DNA of 64,000 bases from JBQTII01 sp052387905 (GTDB taxonomy: Bacteria > Actinomycetota > Actinomycetes > Sporichthyales > Sporichthyaceae), in assembly GCA_052387905.1 (NCBI GenBank), contig JBQTIR010000036.1, positions 62,001-126,000 on the forward strand, in the 5' to 3' direction. The position numbers were made by a program, and so were the translations under genes. This document shows positions 25,141 through 33,327 of the stretch, piece after piece; position 1 is the stretch's first letter; the number at the start of each line of letters is the position of its first letter. The notes under the pieces are model-generated. The model searched no databases. It saw only the letters and a list, made by a program, of their open reading frames with translations, and had not been told where the DNA came from.

Positions 25141-26906
25141 TGCGCATCGCCGTCTGCGGTGGGGTCTACGCCAACCCCTACGCGTTGCGGGCATTCATCG
25201 ACGACGCCCGCGTCCGCGGTGCCGAGCGGTTGTTCTGCCTCGGCGATCTCGGGGGCTTCGGCGCGGAGATGGACGCGTTGTGGCCGCTGCTGCGCGAGCA
25301 CGGCATCGAGTGCATCGCCGGTAACTACGACGTCGCGATCGCCCGCGGGGACACCGATTGCGGGTGCGGGTACACCGACGCCCGCGACAACGCCTACTCC
25401 CAGGTCATCTACGACCACACGCGCGCCCACACCGGCGCGGAGTTCGCGGCGTGGATGGCGACCCTGAACACGCAGCGGCGCCTGCAGATCGAGGGCACCG
25501 ACGTGCACCTGGTGCACGGCTCACCGCTGGAACTGGCCGACTTCTGGTGGGAGTCGCGCACGGACTCCGAGCACGCCGAGCGGGTGGCCGCGAGCGGGGC
25601 TGACGTCATCCTGTGCACCCACTCCGGACTGCCCTGGCAACGCCGGTTCGCCCGCCACGTCGGCGACGGAGGAGCCGTTGGCCGTGTAAGGGACACCCTC
25701 GTGGTCAACGTCGGGGTGATCGGCAAACCGGCGAACGACGGCCGGCGCGAGGTCTGGTACGCCGTCCTGGACCTGGTCGACGGGCAGGTCAGCGCGGAAC
25801 TCGTCCCGCTGGCCTACGACTGGGCGGCGCAGGCCGCGAGCATGCGCGCGGCCGGTCTGCCCGAGCTGTTCGTGTCCACGATCGAGACCGGGTGGTGGAC
25901 GACCTGCCTGGAGATCTTGCCTCCGGTGGAGCGTTCGCGCGGGCGCTACCACCTGTACCGCGACGCCCTGCCCACCGGATTCCGCCCCGCGGACTCCGGC
26001 GCATCCTCCGAGGTGTCCGGGGAACCGGCCCCTGGCGCGGCCACGCCGCCGGACGCGTCGATGCGATGGGATCAGTGCCCGGTGATCTCGTTGTTCGGCA
26101 CCGAGTTCTTCCCTTCCCGGCTGTGGATCTACACCAACTTCCACTGCAATCTGGCGTGCGACTACTGCGCGGTCGCCTCGTCCCCGACTGCGGTCCCGCG
26201 CACCCTGGACCTGGAGCGCTTCACCGCCCTGGTCGACGAGGCTGTCGCCGAAGGCTTCACCGAGCTCTACCTCACCGGCGGTGAACCGACGATGCTCGAA
26301 GCTCTTCCCGCGATGCTGGCGAGCGCCACCGGTGCGCTGCCCACGGTGCTGCTGACCAACGCGATGTTGTTGCGCGGGCGGCGCCTGGATCGGCTGCGCG
26401 AGGTCCTCGTGCAGCCGGGCCTGATCGTGCAGACCTCCCTCGACGGGGCCACCGCACTCGCGCACGATGCGCACCGCGGTGCAGGGTCCTGGGCGCGGAC
26501 GATGGCCGGCATCGAGACACTCGTCGGTCTGGGCGCGCGGATGCGCGTGGGGCTGACCGAGACGCCGCAGAACGCCCACGAGATCGCGGCCGTCGCGGCC
26601 CGGATGGCGCAGTTCGGCATCGTCGGGGCCGACTTCGCCGTCCGGCCGCTGCTACGCCGCGGATTCGCCGCCGACGATGCCGGCGGCCTGGACATCGCGG
26701 AATCGACCACCGTCCCGGAGCTCACCGTCAGCGCCGACGGTCTGCACTGGCACCCGGCCGGCGCGGACGCGACCAGTAGCCCGGACATGGTGCTCGCGAA
26801 GAACCCGGTGAGCCTCGCCGAGGGCAAGCGCTTGGTGGTCGAACGTTTCCTGACTGCGCGGTTGGCCGACGGCACCGTGCCCCGGCCCTACCGCTGCGCG
26901 GTCTGA
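25140..26906 (+). CDS. metallophosphoesterase-radical SAM fusion protein
   Basis: A 588-residue two-domain protein. Residues 1 to about 290 have a calcineurin-like phosphoesterase fold: CLGDLGGFG, CIAGNYDVA, LVHGSP, CTHSGLP and LVVNVGVIG. The usual first motif (SDIHGN) is CGGVYAN, so two metal ligands are missing, and the GHTH motif is CTHS. Residues about 315-588 are a radical SAM domain with Cys336, Cys340 and Cys343 (CNLACDYC) for the [4Fe-4S] cluster, LYLTGGEPTM and SLDGATALAHD; no SPASM-type Cys cluster follows, only one C-terminal Cys. A shared 29-base segment (residues 174-183) recurs in ddaH. Substrate unknown. Confidence 0.82.
   Translation: MRIAVCGGVYANPYALRAFIDDARVRGAERLFCLGDLGGFGAEMDALWPLLREHGIECIAGNYDVAIARGDTDCGCGYTDARDNAYSQVIYDHTRAHTGAEFAAWMATLNTQRRLQIEGTDVHLVHGSPLELADFWWESRTDSEHAERVAASGADVILCTHSGLPWQRRFARHVGDGGAVGRVRDTLVVNVGVIGKPANDGRREVWYAVLDLVDGQVSAELVPLAYDWAAQAASMRAAGLPELFVSTIETGWWTTCLEILPPVERSRGRYHLYRDALPTGFRPADSGASSEVSGEPAPGAATPPDASMRWDQCPVISLFGTEFFPSRLWIYTNFHCNLACDYCAVASSPTAVPRTLDLERFTALVDEAVAEGFTELYLTGGEPTMLEALPAMLASATGALPTVLLTNAMLLRGRRLDRLREVLVQPGLIVQTSLDGATALAHDAHRGAGSWARTMAGIETLVGLGARMRVGLTETPQNAHEIAAVAARMAQFGIVGADFAVRPLLRRGFAADDAGGLDIAESTTVPELTVSADGLHWHPAGADATSSPDMVLAKNPVSLAEGKRLVVERFLTARLADGTVPRPYRCAV
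25659..25687 (+). repeat. 29-base coding segment shared with ddaH (copy 1)
   Basis: These 29 bases match 37609-37637 at 28 positions and are read in the same frame, giving VGDGGAVGRV here and VGDEGAVGRV in ddaH. The shared run includes the uncommon codons GGA and GTT. Confidence 0.6.
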
Positions 26907-27571
26907 GCCTTCCGCCGCACCCGGGGCCTGGGCTTGCTCCCCGACACGACATGGATGTGCCCGGAACGCAGTACCTGCGCTTCGATCTCGACGCAGTCCG
27001 CGGCGACGACCTCCCACACCCGGCGCCGCAGCTTGACCCCGCCGGTGAGGCAGGCGACCCGGGCCGCCGGCCGCAGCACCCTGCCCTTGCCGGTGGGCAT
27101 CGCCAGGTCCACGACCGCGAGGCGCCCACCGGGTTTGGTGAGGGCGAGTGCCTGGGCCCAGGACTGCTGCCAGTTGGTGATGATCGACAAGGAGTAGGTG
27201 TAGAGCACGGTGTCGAACGGGGCCTCGCCGGCGAGCAGGGTCGCCAGATCCGCCGCGTCGCCCTGATGCAGCATCACGTTGTCCCAGCCGCCGGCGTCGA
27301 TGCGCTCGCGTGCTTGCGCCAGCATCGCCGCACTTGCATCCACTCCGACGACGGCGCCGCGGTCCCCGACCGCGTCGAGGAGCAGTGGCAGGTTCAACCC
27401 GGTGCCACACCCGACGTCGAGCACCCGCGCTCCCGGGTGCAGCCGAAGGCCGGCCACTGCGGCGAGACGGCCGGTCCGGTACACGGGCCGTTCCGCGGAC
27501 AACACGTCGTAGAAGCGGGCCCCGACGCCGTAGCGGGGAATGCGGAGCGGGGGTACACGTATCTCGGGCAT
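26888..27571 (-). CDS. class I SAM-dependent methyltransferase
   Basis: A 227-residue Rossmann-fold methyltransferase. Motif I is VLDVGCGTGLNLPLL, the acidic residue GVDASAAML binds the ribose hydroxyls, followed by LHQGDAADL and the post-II segment FDTVLYTYSLSIITNWQQSW and KPGGRLAVVDLAMP. The YSLS/NW pattern resembles phospholipid and small-molecule methyltransferases; the acceptor is unknown. It converges on the radical SAM fusion gene with a 19-base overlap, so it need not belong to the same pathway, although its position makes it a candidate. Confidence 0.82.
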   Translation of the reverse strand: MPEIRVPPLRIPRYGVGARFYDVLSAERPVYRTGRLAAVAGLRLHPGARVLDVGCGTGLNLPLLLDAVGDRGAVVGVDASAAMLAQARERIDAGGWDNVMLHQGDAADLATLLAGEAPFDTVLYTYSLSIITNWQQSWAQALALTKPGGRLAVVDLAMPTGKGRVLRPAARVACLTGGVKLRRRVWEVVAADCVEIEAQVLRSGHIHVVSGSKPRPRVRRKAQTAQR

Positions 27572-27650
27572 GACGCCACTATTGCCTGCTTCGTGGTGCT
27601 TCGGGCATTCCGCGAGGCCGGACGGGGGCCACGTGCCCTAAATTGCCCAG

Positions 27651-28517
27651 GTGCGGATCGCCACCTGGAACGTGAACTCGGTCAAGGCCCGACTGCCGCG
27701 GCTGTTGGACTGGCTCGATGGGCGGTCCCCGGACGTGGTGTGTCTGCAGGAGACCAAACTCGACGACGACGGGTGCGCCGCCCTGCTCACGGCAGAGGTC
27801 ACCGCCCGCGGATATGCGCTCGCGGTGCACGGCGAGGCCCGCTGGAACGGGGTGGCGATCCTGTCCCGCGTGGGACTGGACGACCTCGCCCGGGGGCTGC
27901 CCGACGGGCCGGGGTTCCCCCACCCCGAAGCCCGGGCACTGGCCGCGACCTGCGGCGGAGTGCGGATCTACTCGGTCTACGTCCCCAACGGTCGCGAACC
28001 CGGCAGCGAGCACTACCGCTACAAGCTGGATTGGCTGGCGGCGCTGCGCGCCGCGGTCGCGGCCGAAACAGCCACCTCGACCCCCGGATCAACGCGGTCG
28101 CTCGGCGTGGCGGTGTGCGGCGATGTGAACATCGCCCCGACCGACGCCGACGTGTTCGACATCGCCGCGTTCGCGGGATCCACTCACGTCACCGCGCCCG
28201 AACGCGACGCGCTCGCCCAGTTGCAGGCGCTCGGCCTGCGCGACGTCGTCCGCGAGCGCTGGCCCGAGCAGCAGGTCTTCAGTTACTGGGATTACCGCGC
28301 CGGGATGTTCCACACCAACAAGGGGATGCGGATCGACCTGGTCCTCGCGTCCGCTCCAGTCGCCGACCGGGTCGCCGCGGCCTGGGTCGACCGTAAGGCC
28401 CGTAAGGGCACCGGGCCGTCGGACCACGCCCCGGTGATCGTGGACTTGGACACTGCCCCCGACGGCGACCTCGGCCCGATGGTGCCCCCTCCCTCGATCG
28501 GGCGTGCCCGGCGGTGA
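27651..28517 (+). CDS. xth: exodeoxyribonuclease III (AP endonuclease)
   Basis: A 288-residue Mg-dependent endonuclease/exonuclease/phosphatase-family enzyme for base excision repair. Conserved pieces: ATWNVNSVKARLPRLLDWL, VCLQETKLDDD with the metal-binding Glu, GDVNIAPTDADV, and the C-terminal GPSDHAPVIVDLD with the catalytic Asp-His pair. GTG 27651 yields the canonical MRIATWNVNS. The gene is divergent from the methyltransferase and lies five bases before the FhuF-like gene. Confidence 0.94.
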   Translation: MRIATWNVNSVKARLPRLLDWLDGRSPDVVCLQETKLDDDGCAALLTAEVTARGYALAVHGEARWNGVAILSRVGLDDLARGLPDGPGFPHPEARALAATCGGVRIYSVYVPNGREPGSEHYRYKLDWLAALRAAVAAETATSTPGSTRSLGVAVCGDVNIAPTDADVFDIAAFAGSTHVTAPERDALAQLQALGLRDVVRERWPEQQVFSYWDYRAGMFHTNKGMRIDLVLASAPVADRVAAAWVDRKARKGTGPSDHAPVIVDLDTAPDGDLGPMVPPPSIGRARR

Positions 28518-28521
28518 CGCG

Positions 28522-29478
28522 ATGACCGAGCGGGCTCTCGCTGCGGATCTGGCCACCTGGTGCGCCACCGACCTCGCGGCGTTCTACGCCGAAGAGGAGG
28601 CCGCCGCCGCGGCCGAGGAGCATGACCACGACCACGATCATGACCATGACGACCCGGCGGCGTTGCCCCTGCTCACGCTCGACGGCTTGCTCACCGACGA
28701 CCTGGCGCATTTGCGCGCCACCTTCGCCGAGGTGTGCGCCGACGGGTCGACGCCGCAGGCCGCGGCGACCTATCTGGCGGGCTGGTTTGCCGGGGGTGTG
28801 GCTCAGGTGGTCGGCCTCGCGCTGGTCACGGCCGACGCCGGTGTGCTCGTCGAACCCGACACCGTGGGCTGGCGGGTCGCGTCCGAGGGGTGGCCCGAAG
28901 TCGTCGAGTGCTCCGGGCCCCGGGTGGTCGTTGCGGCCGGCCATCGGTGGGCCGGCGGCGCCGGGGTGAGCGAGGTGGCGGACGCCGCGCAGGTCCGCGC
29001 GTTGGCCGTCGGCGCGCTCGTCGAGTTCGCTCGTCCGATCCTGGACGCCTGCCGCAAGCTCGCCAAGGTTAGCCGGGCAGGTCTCTGGGACGAGATCGCG
29101 GACTACCTCGCGAGCGGGCTGGTGGACCGTCTGGACATCGAGGTCTCCCCGCAGATGCTTGAGGTTCTCGACGCCGCGCTTGCCGTGCCCGGCGTCCCCT
29201 GGAAGGCGCGACCCCGGTTGGGCTGGGCCGACGCGGCGTTCGGCCCGGCGCATGTCCTGCAGAAGGGCGGCTGCTGCCTGTCGTTCACCGAACGCACCGC
29301 GCCGGAACTCGACGCCGAGCTCATCGCCGACGACCCGGAGTTCTACGCCCGGTTTCCGCTCGAGACCCTGGGCAAGCGGTACTGCGCGAACTGCAAGTTC
29401 CGCGACGGCGCCGATGCCGACGCCCGTCAGGTCTTCGTCCTCGAACGCCGCCGGGCCCGAGGGCAGAGCGTCGATTAG
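28522..29478 (+). CDS. FhuF-like [2Fe-2S] protein with His-Asp tract
   Basis: A 318-residue protein with a C-terminal Cys arrangement, GGCCLSF and about 40 residues later RYCANCKFRD, matching the CC...CxxC [2Fe-2S] motif of ferric-siderophore reductase FhuF-like proteins. The usual short gap between these motifs is longer here. Residues 34-44 form an alternating His-Asp tract, a likely low-affinity metal sponge, after an Ala/Glu-rich helix. ATG 28522 is chosen; GTG 28504 overlaps xth and would add six residues. Iron reduction or delivery is the family role; the direct substrate is inferred. Confidence 0.68.
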   Translation: MTERALAADLATWCATDLAAFYAEEEAAAAAEEHDHDHDHDHDDPAALPLLTLDGLLTDDLAHLRATFAEVCADGSTPQAAATYLAGWFAGGVAQVVGLALVTADAGVLVEPDTVGWRVASEGWPEVVECSGPRVVVAAGHRWAGGAGVSEVADAAQVRALAVGALVEFARPILDACRKLAKVSRAGLWDEIADYLASGLVDRLDIEVSPQMLEVLDAALAVPGVPWKARPRLGWADAAFGPAHVLQKGGCCLSFTERTAPELDAELIADDPEFYARFPLETLGKRYCANCKFRDGADADARQVFVLERRRARGQSVD

Positions 29479-29488
29479 ATTCGTTGCC

Positions 29489-30391
29489 GTGTCCACCGCC
29501 CCCAGCCCCGCCCGCCGCGTCGTGTTCATCCATGCCCATCCCGACGACGAAGTGATCAACTCCGGCGCGACGATGGCCAAGTACGCGGCCGCGGGTGCCC
29601 ACGTCACGTTGGTGACCTGCACCCTCGGTGAGGAGGGCGAGATCCTGGTCCCCGGCCTGGCCCACCTCGCGGCCGACCAGGACGACGCCCTCGGGCATCA
29701 CCGGATCACCGAACTGCGCGCGTCCATGGCGGCTCTCGGCGTCGCCGACAACCGATTCCTCGGCGGTCCCGGCCGGTACCGGGACTCGGGCATGGAGGGG
29801 ACCGCGGCGAACGAACACCCCGAGTGCTTCTGGAAGGCCGACATCGACACGGCGGCCACCGAACTCGTCGCCGTGCTGCGCGAGGTCCGCCCCCAGGTAC
29901 TGGCGACCTACGACGACCACGGTGGCTACGGGCACCCGGATCACATTCAGGCTCATCGGGTGAGCATGCGGGCCGCCGAGCTGGCCGCCGACCCGGCGTT
30001 CGCACCAGAACTGGGCCCGGCGTGGGAGATCGCCAAGATCTACCAGTACGCGATGCCCTTCTCGTTCCTGCAGGCCGGCATCGACGCGATGCGGGCGGCC
30101 GGTGACAACGAGTTCTTCGGCGGAGTCGAACGGGTCGAGGACCTGGGCATGGGCGTCCCGGACGACGTCGTCACCACCGTCATCAACGCCGATGACTTCA
30201 TCGAGGCGAAGATGGCGGCAATGCGCGCCCACGCCACCCAGATCTCCGTCGACGGCCCGTTCTTCGCGCTCTCGAACAACCTGGGTCAGCAGATCTGGGG
30301 CGTCGAGTGCTACGTCCTGGTGGGGGGAACGCTCCGCGAACAGGTCCTGGCCGGTGAAGATCAGGAGTCCGACCTCTTCGCGGGGGTTTAG
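29489..30391 (+). CDS. mshB: mycothiol biosynthesis deacetylase MshB
   Basis: Removes the acetyl group from GlcNAc-inositol in mycothiol synthesis, a thiol pathway confined to actinobacteria. The 300-residue protein has the zinc motif HAHPDDE near residue 14, TLGEEGEILVP, the catalytic block TYDDHGGYGHPDHI and a C-terminal AMRAHATQI segment typical of MshB rather than other LmbE proteins. GTG 29489 is chosen for this N-terminus. It is followed after three bases by the DUF6113 membrane protein, a common actinobacterial pairing. Confidence 0.93.
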   Translation: MSTAPSPARRVVFIHAHPDDEVINSGATMAKYAAAGAHVTLVTCTLGEEGEILVPGLAHLAADQDDALGHHRITELRASMAALGVADNRFLGGPGRYRDSGMEGTAANEHPECFWKADIDTAATELVAVLREVRPQVLATYDDHGGYGHPDHIQAHRVSMRAAELAADPAFAPELGPAWEIAKIYQYAMPFSFLQAGIDAMRAAGDNEFFGGVERVEDLGMGVPDDVVTTVINADDFIEAKMAAMRAHATQISVDGPFFALSNNLGQQIWGVECYVLVGGTLREQVLAGEDQESDLFAGV

Positions 30392-30394
30392 GGC

Positions 30395-30823
30395 GTGGCC
30401 AAGCCGGCCCCGGCGCCCGCGCGTCACCCCATCCCGGTCGTGCTTGCCGGGTCGGTCGTCCTGGTTGCGCTGGGCCTGGCCGTCGGCACCGCGGGGGCGT
30501 TCGTGCATCCCCTCAAGGCGGACCTCGGGCCGGCCTGGCCCACCGGTCTGCTGCTCTCGGTCCTCGCGATCGTGGGGGTAGTGATCAGTGCCGGGTTGCT
30601 GACCCGCAGCCGGTTCGGGGCAGCTGCGGTCCTGGTCGGGTGGACGGTCAGCGTGGCGGTGTTCACCTCCCCCCGGGCGGACGGGGACGTGGTCATCGCG
30701 GCGAACGGCGCCGGATACGCCTACCTCGGTCTGGGGCTGATCTCGACGATCGTGGCCTCAATGGCGCCTTATGCGCCCCGTCCGCCGGTGCTCTCGTCAC
30801 GAACCAGTGACGAACGCGCCTGA
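30395..30823 (+). CDS. DUF6113-family membrane protein
   Basis: A 142-residue protein with four hydrophobic segments (VVLAGSVVLVALGLAVGTAGAF, GLLLSVLAIVGVVISAGLL, AAAVLVGWTVSVAVFT and AYLGLGLISTIVASM). The pattern and position directly after mshB match the DUF6113 family. It starts three bases after the mshB stop and is presumably co-translated. Function unknown. Confidence 0.75.
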   Translation: MAKPAPAPARHPIPVVLAGSVVLVALGLAVGTAGAFVHPLKADLGPAWPTGLLLSVLAIVGVVISAGLLTRSRFGAAAVLVGWTVSVAVFTSPRADGDVVIAANGAGYAYLGLGLISTIVASMAPYAPRPPVLSSRTSDERA

Positions 30824-30928
30824 TCGGCGCGGCGATCCAGTCGAAGGTGCCCGGCATTGCACCGCTTTTGGTGTACTGGGGGCAGTGCACTGACAGCCCC
30901 GGGCGGACGCGTCCGGAGGGGGAGCTTT

Positions 30929-32842
30929 GTGGTGAGTAAGTCAACGCCGGGTCCCGGCGCGCCGTCGCCGGAACCATCGGCTGCCGCGGCAGCTGCAGCG
31001 GCAGCCGATCGTGAAGCGATGCTTGCGTTGCGACCCGTGCTGCGCCGGGTCGGGATTGTCGTGGCCGGCGCGGTCGCCGGTGCCGGTCTGCTCTACGGCG
31101 TAGCGGCCGCGGTGGCCGGCGGTGACATTCCCTCGGGCACCCGGGTGCTCGGTGTGGACATCGGGGGCATGTCGGTCGACGCGGCCACCGCGCGGCTGGC
31201 CCAGGCGATGCCCGAGGTGACACCGAAGGCAATCAGAATCAGCGCCGACGGCGAGACCTTCGAGCGCTCCGCAGCTGACCTGGGGCTCGCCGTCGACGCC
31301 GCGGCCACCGCCGAGCGGGCCCACGACGGGTGGGCCGGCCCGGCGCGGGTAATCGGGTCCTTGTTCGGCGCCGACCGCGACGTGGTGCCGCTGCTCGATG
31401 TGGACACCGCCGCACTGCGCACGACGCTGGCGGACATCGCGACCGAAGTGCGCGCCCCGATGACCGAGGGGGCCTTGTCCTTCGCCGGCGGCATCGCCAC
31501 GGCAATCAATCCCGTCGCGGGTCGATCGATGGACACCACCGCCACCGAGGTCGCCGTCCAGGATGCCTATCTGGCGCTTCGCCCGAACGTCGATGCCCCG
31601 ATGCGCGACGAGGTCCCGCAGATCGGGGCCGAGGCCGTGTCCCGTGCCCTCGCCGACTTCGGCCAGCGTGCGGTCTCGGCCCCGGTGACGATCACCGTCG
31701 CCAAGGACAGTGTCGAACTGACCCCGAAGCGGTTCGGCAGCTACCTGTCGACGGCGCCGCTCGACGGGGCGCTGACGTTGGTCGTGGACACCGAGGGATT
31801 GCTGGAGAGCTTGCAGGAAAAGCTCGAGACGGTCGGGCGCCCGGCGCGCGATGCCAGCTTCGACATCGTGGACGGCAAGCCCACGATCATCCCCAGCCGG
31901 CCCGGCATCGAACTGGACCCGGGCATGGTCGCCGGAGCGCTCAAGGAGACGTTGCTCGGCACCGGTGACCGCATTGTCGACGCCGGTGCGCGCAGCGCCG
32001 AGCCGAAATTCAGCACCGAGGACGCCGAGGCGCTGAACATCAAGGAAAAGCTCGGCAGCTTCGAGACGTTCTACCCGTTCGCCGCCTACCGGGTGACCAA
32101 CATCGGGCGGGCGGCCCGGCTCATCAACGGCTCGGTGGTCAAGCCGGGCGAGATCTGGAGCCTGAACGACCGCGTGGGGGAGCGCACGATCAAGAACGGC
32201 TTCGTGCGTGGCTTCATCATCAAGCAGGGCGCTTTCGTCGAGGACCTCGGTGGCGGGGTGTCCCAGTCCGCGACGACGATGTTCAACGCGGTGTTCTTCG
32301 CCGGCCTCAAGGACATCGAGCACCACCCGCACAGCCTCTACATCGGGCGCTACCCGGCCGGCCGCGAGGCCACCGTCGCCTTCGGCAGCAAAGACATGCG
32401 CTTCGAGAACGACTCAGGCAACGGGGTGTACATCCAGGCCGAACACCGCGTCGGGGCCATCGAGATCACGATCTGGGGCACCAAGGTCTACGACGAGATC
32501 CGGTCGGTGAGTTCGGCGCGCTCGAACATCGTCAAGCCCAACGAGATCGAGTCCGACGAGCCCGGATGCATGACCCAGCTTCCCGTCGACGGGTTCGACA
32601 TCACCGTCACCCGGATCTTCGAGAAGAAGGGCAAAGAGGTCAAGCGGGAGAGCTTCTTCACCCGCTACCAGCCCACCGACAAGATCACCTGCGTCAAGAA
32701 GGGTGAGAAGGGCAAGGGGGACAGGTCGCCCTCGCCCGACCCGTCCACCAAGCCTGACTCCGACGATTCCGACGGGAAAAAGCCCACGCCCAGCGCCACG
32801 CCGACACCGACGGCGAGCACCGGCCCGCGCGACCGGGACTGA
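30929..32842 (+). CDS. VanW-family cell-wall protein
   Basis: A 637-residue envelope protein. An Ala-rich cytoplasmic leader is followed by one membrane segment (about residues 40-62, VGIVVAGAVAGAGLLYGVAAAV), two peptidoglycan-binding-like repeats (GMSVDAATARLAQAM and PVTITVAKDSVELTP), and the VanW domain (FETFYPFAAYRVTNIGRAARLINGSVVKPGEIWSLNDRVGER, read in parts, then GGGVSQSATTMFNAVF). The tail is Lys/Ser/Pro-rich. GTG 30929 or 30932 follows GGAGGGGGAG. The VanW role in glycopeptide response is not biochemically settled. Confidence 0.88.
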   Translation: MVSKSTPGPGAPSPEPSAAAAAAAAADREAMLALRPVLRRVGIVVAGAVAGAGLLYGVAAAVAGGDIPSGTRVLGVDIGGMSVDAATARLAQAMPEVTPKAIRISADGETFERSAADLGLAVDAAATAERAHDGWAGPARVIGSLFGADRDVVPLLDVDTAALRTTLADIATEVRAPMTEGALSFAGGIATAINPVAGRSMDTTATEVAVQDAYLALRPNVDAPMRDEVPQIGAEAVSRALADFGQRAVSAPVTITVAKDSVELTPKRFGSYLSTAPLDGALTLVVDTEGLLESLQEKLETVGRPARDASFDIVDGKPTIIPSRPGIELDPGMVAGALKETLLGTGDRIVDAGARSAEPKFSTEDAEALNIKEKLGSFETFYPFAAYRVTNIGRAARLINGSVVKPGEIWSLNDRVGERTIKNGFVRGFIIKQGAFVEDLGGGVSQSATTMFNAVFFAGLKDIEHHPHSLYIGRYPAGREATVAFGSKDMRFENDSGNGVYIQAEHRVGAIEITIWGTKVYDEIRSVSSARSNIVKPNEIESDEPGCMTQLPVDGFDITVTRIFEKKGKEVKRESFFTRYQPTDKITCVKKGEKGKGDRSPSPDPSTKPDSDDSDGKKPTPSATPTPTASTGPRDRD

Positions 32843-32856
32843 AGCCGGAATATGCG

Positions 32857-33315
32857 GTGACCGCCCTGGACCCCATCGACGAGCGGATCATCGCCGCGCT
32901 CCGCTCCGATGCCCGCACCAGCTACGCCGACATCGGCCAGGTAGTGGCGCTGTCCGCACCGGCGGTCAAGCGGCGCGTCGACCGGTTGCGTGCCACCGGC
33001 GCGATCCGCGGGTTCACCGCCGTGGTCGACCCTGCGGCGCTGGGCTGGACCACCGAAGCCTTCGTCGAGCTGTACTGCGCCGGCAAGACCTCACCGGCCC
33101 AGATCCAGGCGGCCGTGGCCCGGTTCCCCGAGGTGGTCTCGGCCTCGACCGTCACCGGGGACGCCGACGCGCTGCTGCACGTGCTCGCCGAGGACATCAA
33201 GCACCTGGAGCGGGTCGTCGAGCAGATCGCCGCGGAACGGTTCGTGACGCGAACCCGTTCGGCGATCGTGATGTCCTCGCTGGTGCGTCGTCATACTGCC
33301 GAGGGGCTGGCCTGA
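32857..33315 (+). CDS. Lrp/AsnC-family transcriptional regulator
   Basis: A 152-residue regulator: N-terminal winged HTH (DPIDERIIAALRSDARTSYADIGQVVALSAPAVKRRVDRL) given here by its ends IDERIIAAL and VKRRVDRL, then a RAM ligand-binding domain (ASTVTGDADALLHVLAEDI). Such regulators often control nearby amino acid genes; ddaH-rocD lies 4 kb downstream behind two tandem palindromes, and in other actinobacteria Lrp-like genes adjoin that operon. GTG 32857 is 14 bases after the VanW gene. Confidence 0.9.
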   Translation: MTALDPIDERIIAALRSDARTSYADIGQVVALSAPAVKRRVDRLRATGAIRGFTAVVDPAALGWTTEAFVELYCAGKTSPAQIQAAVARFPEVVSASTVTGDADALLHVLAEDIKHLERVVEQIAAERFVTRTRSAIVMSSLVRRHTAEGLA

Positions 33316-33327
33316 CCAGGCCATCTG

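Noticed and set aside
23580..27571. Assignment of the radical SAM locus as an arsenosugar cluster
   Set aside because: The radical SAM domain lacks the CHxC-type and selenocysteine features I associate with ArsS, and the neighbouring methyltransferase lacks the conserved Cys residues of ArsM; only the general gene logic is shared.
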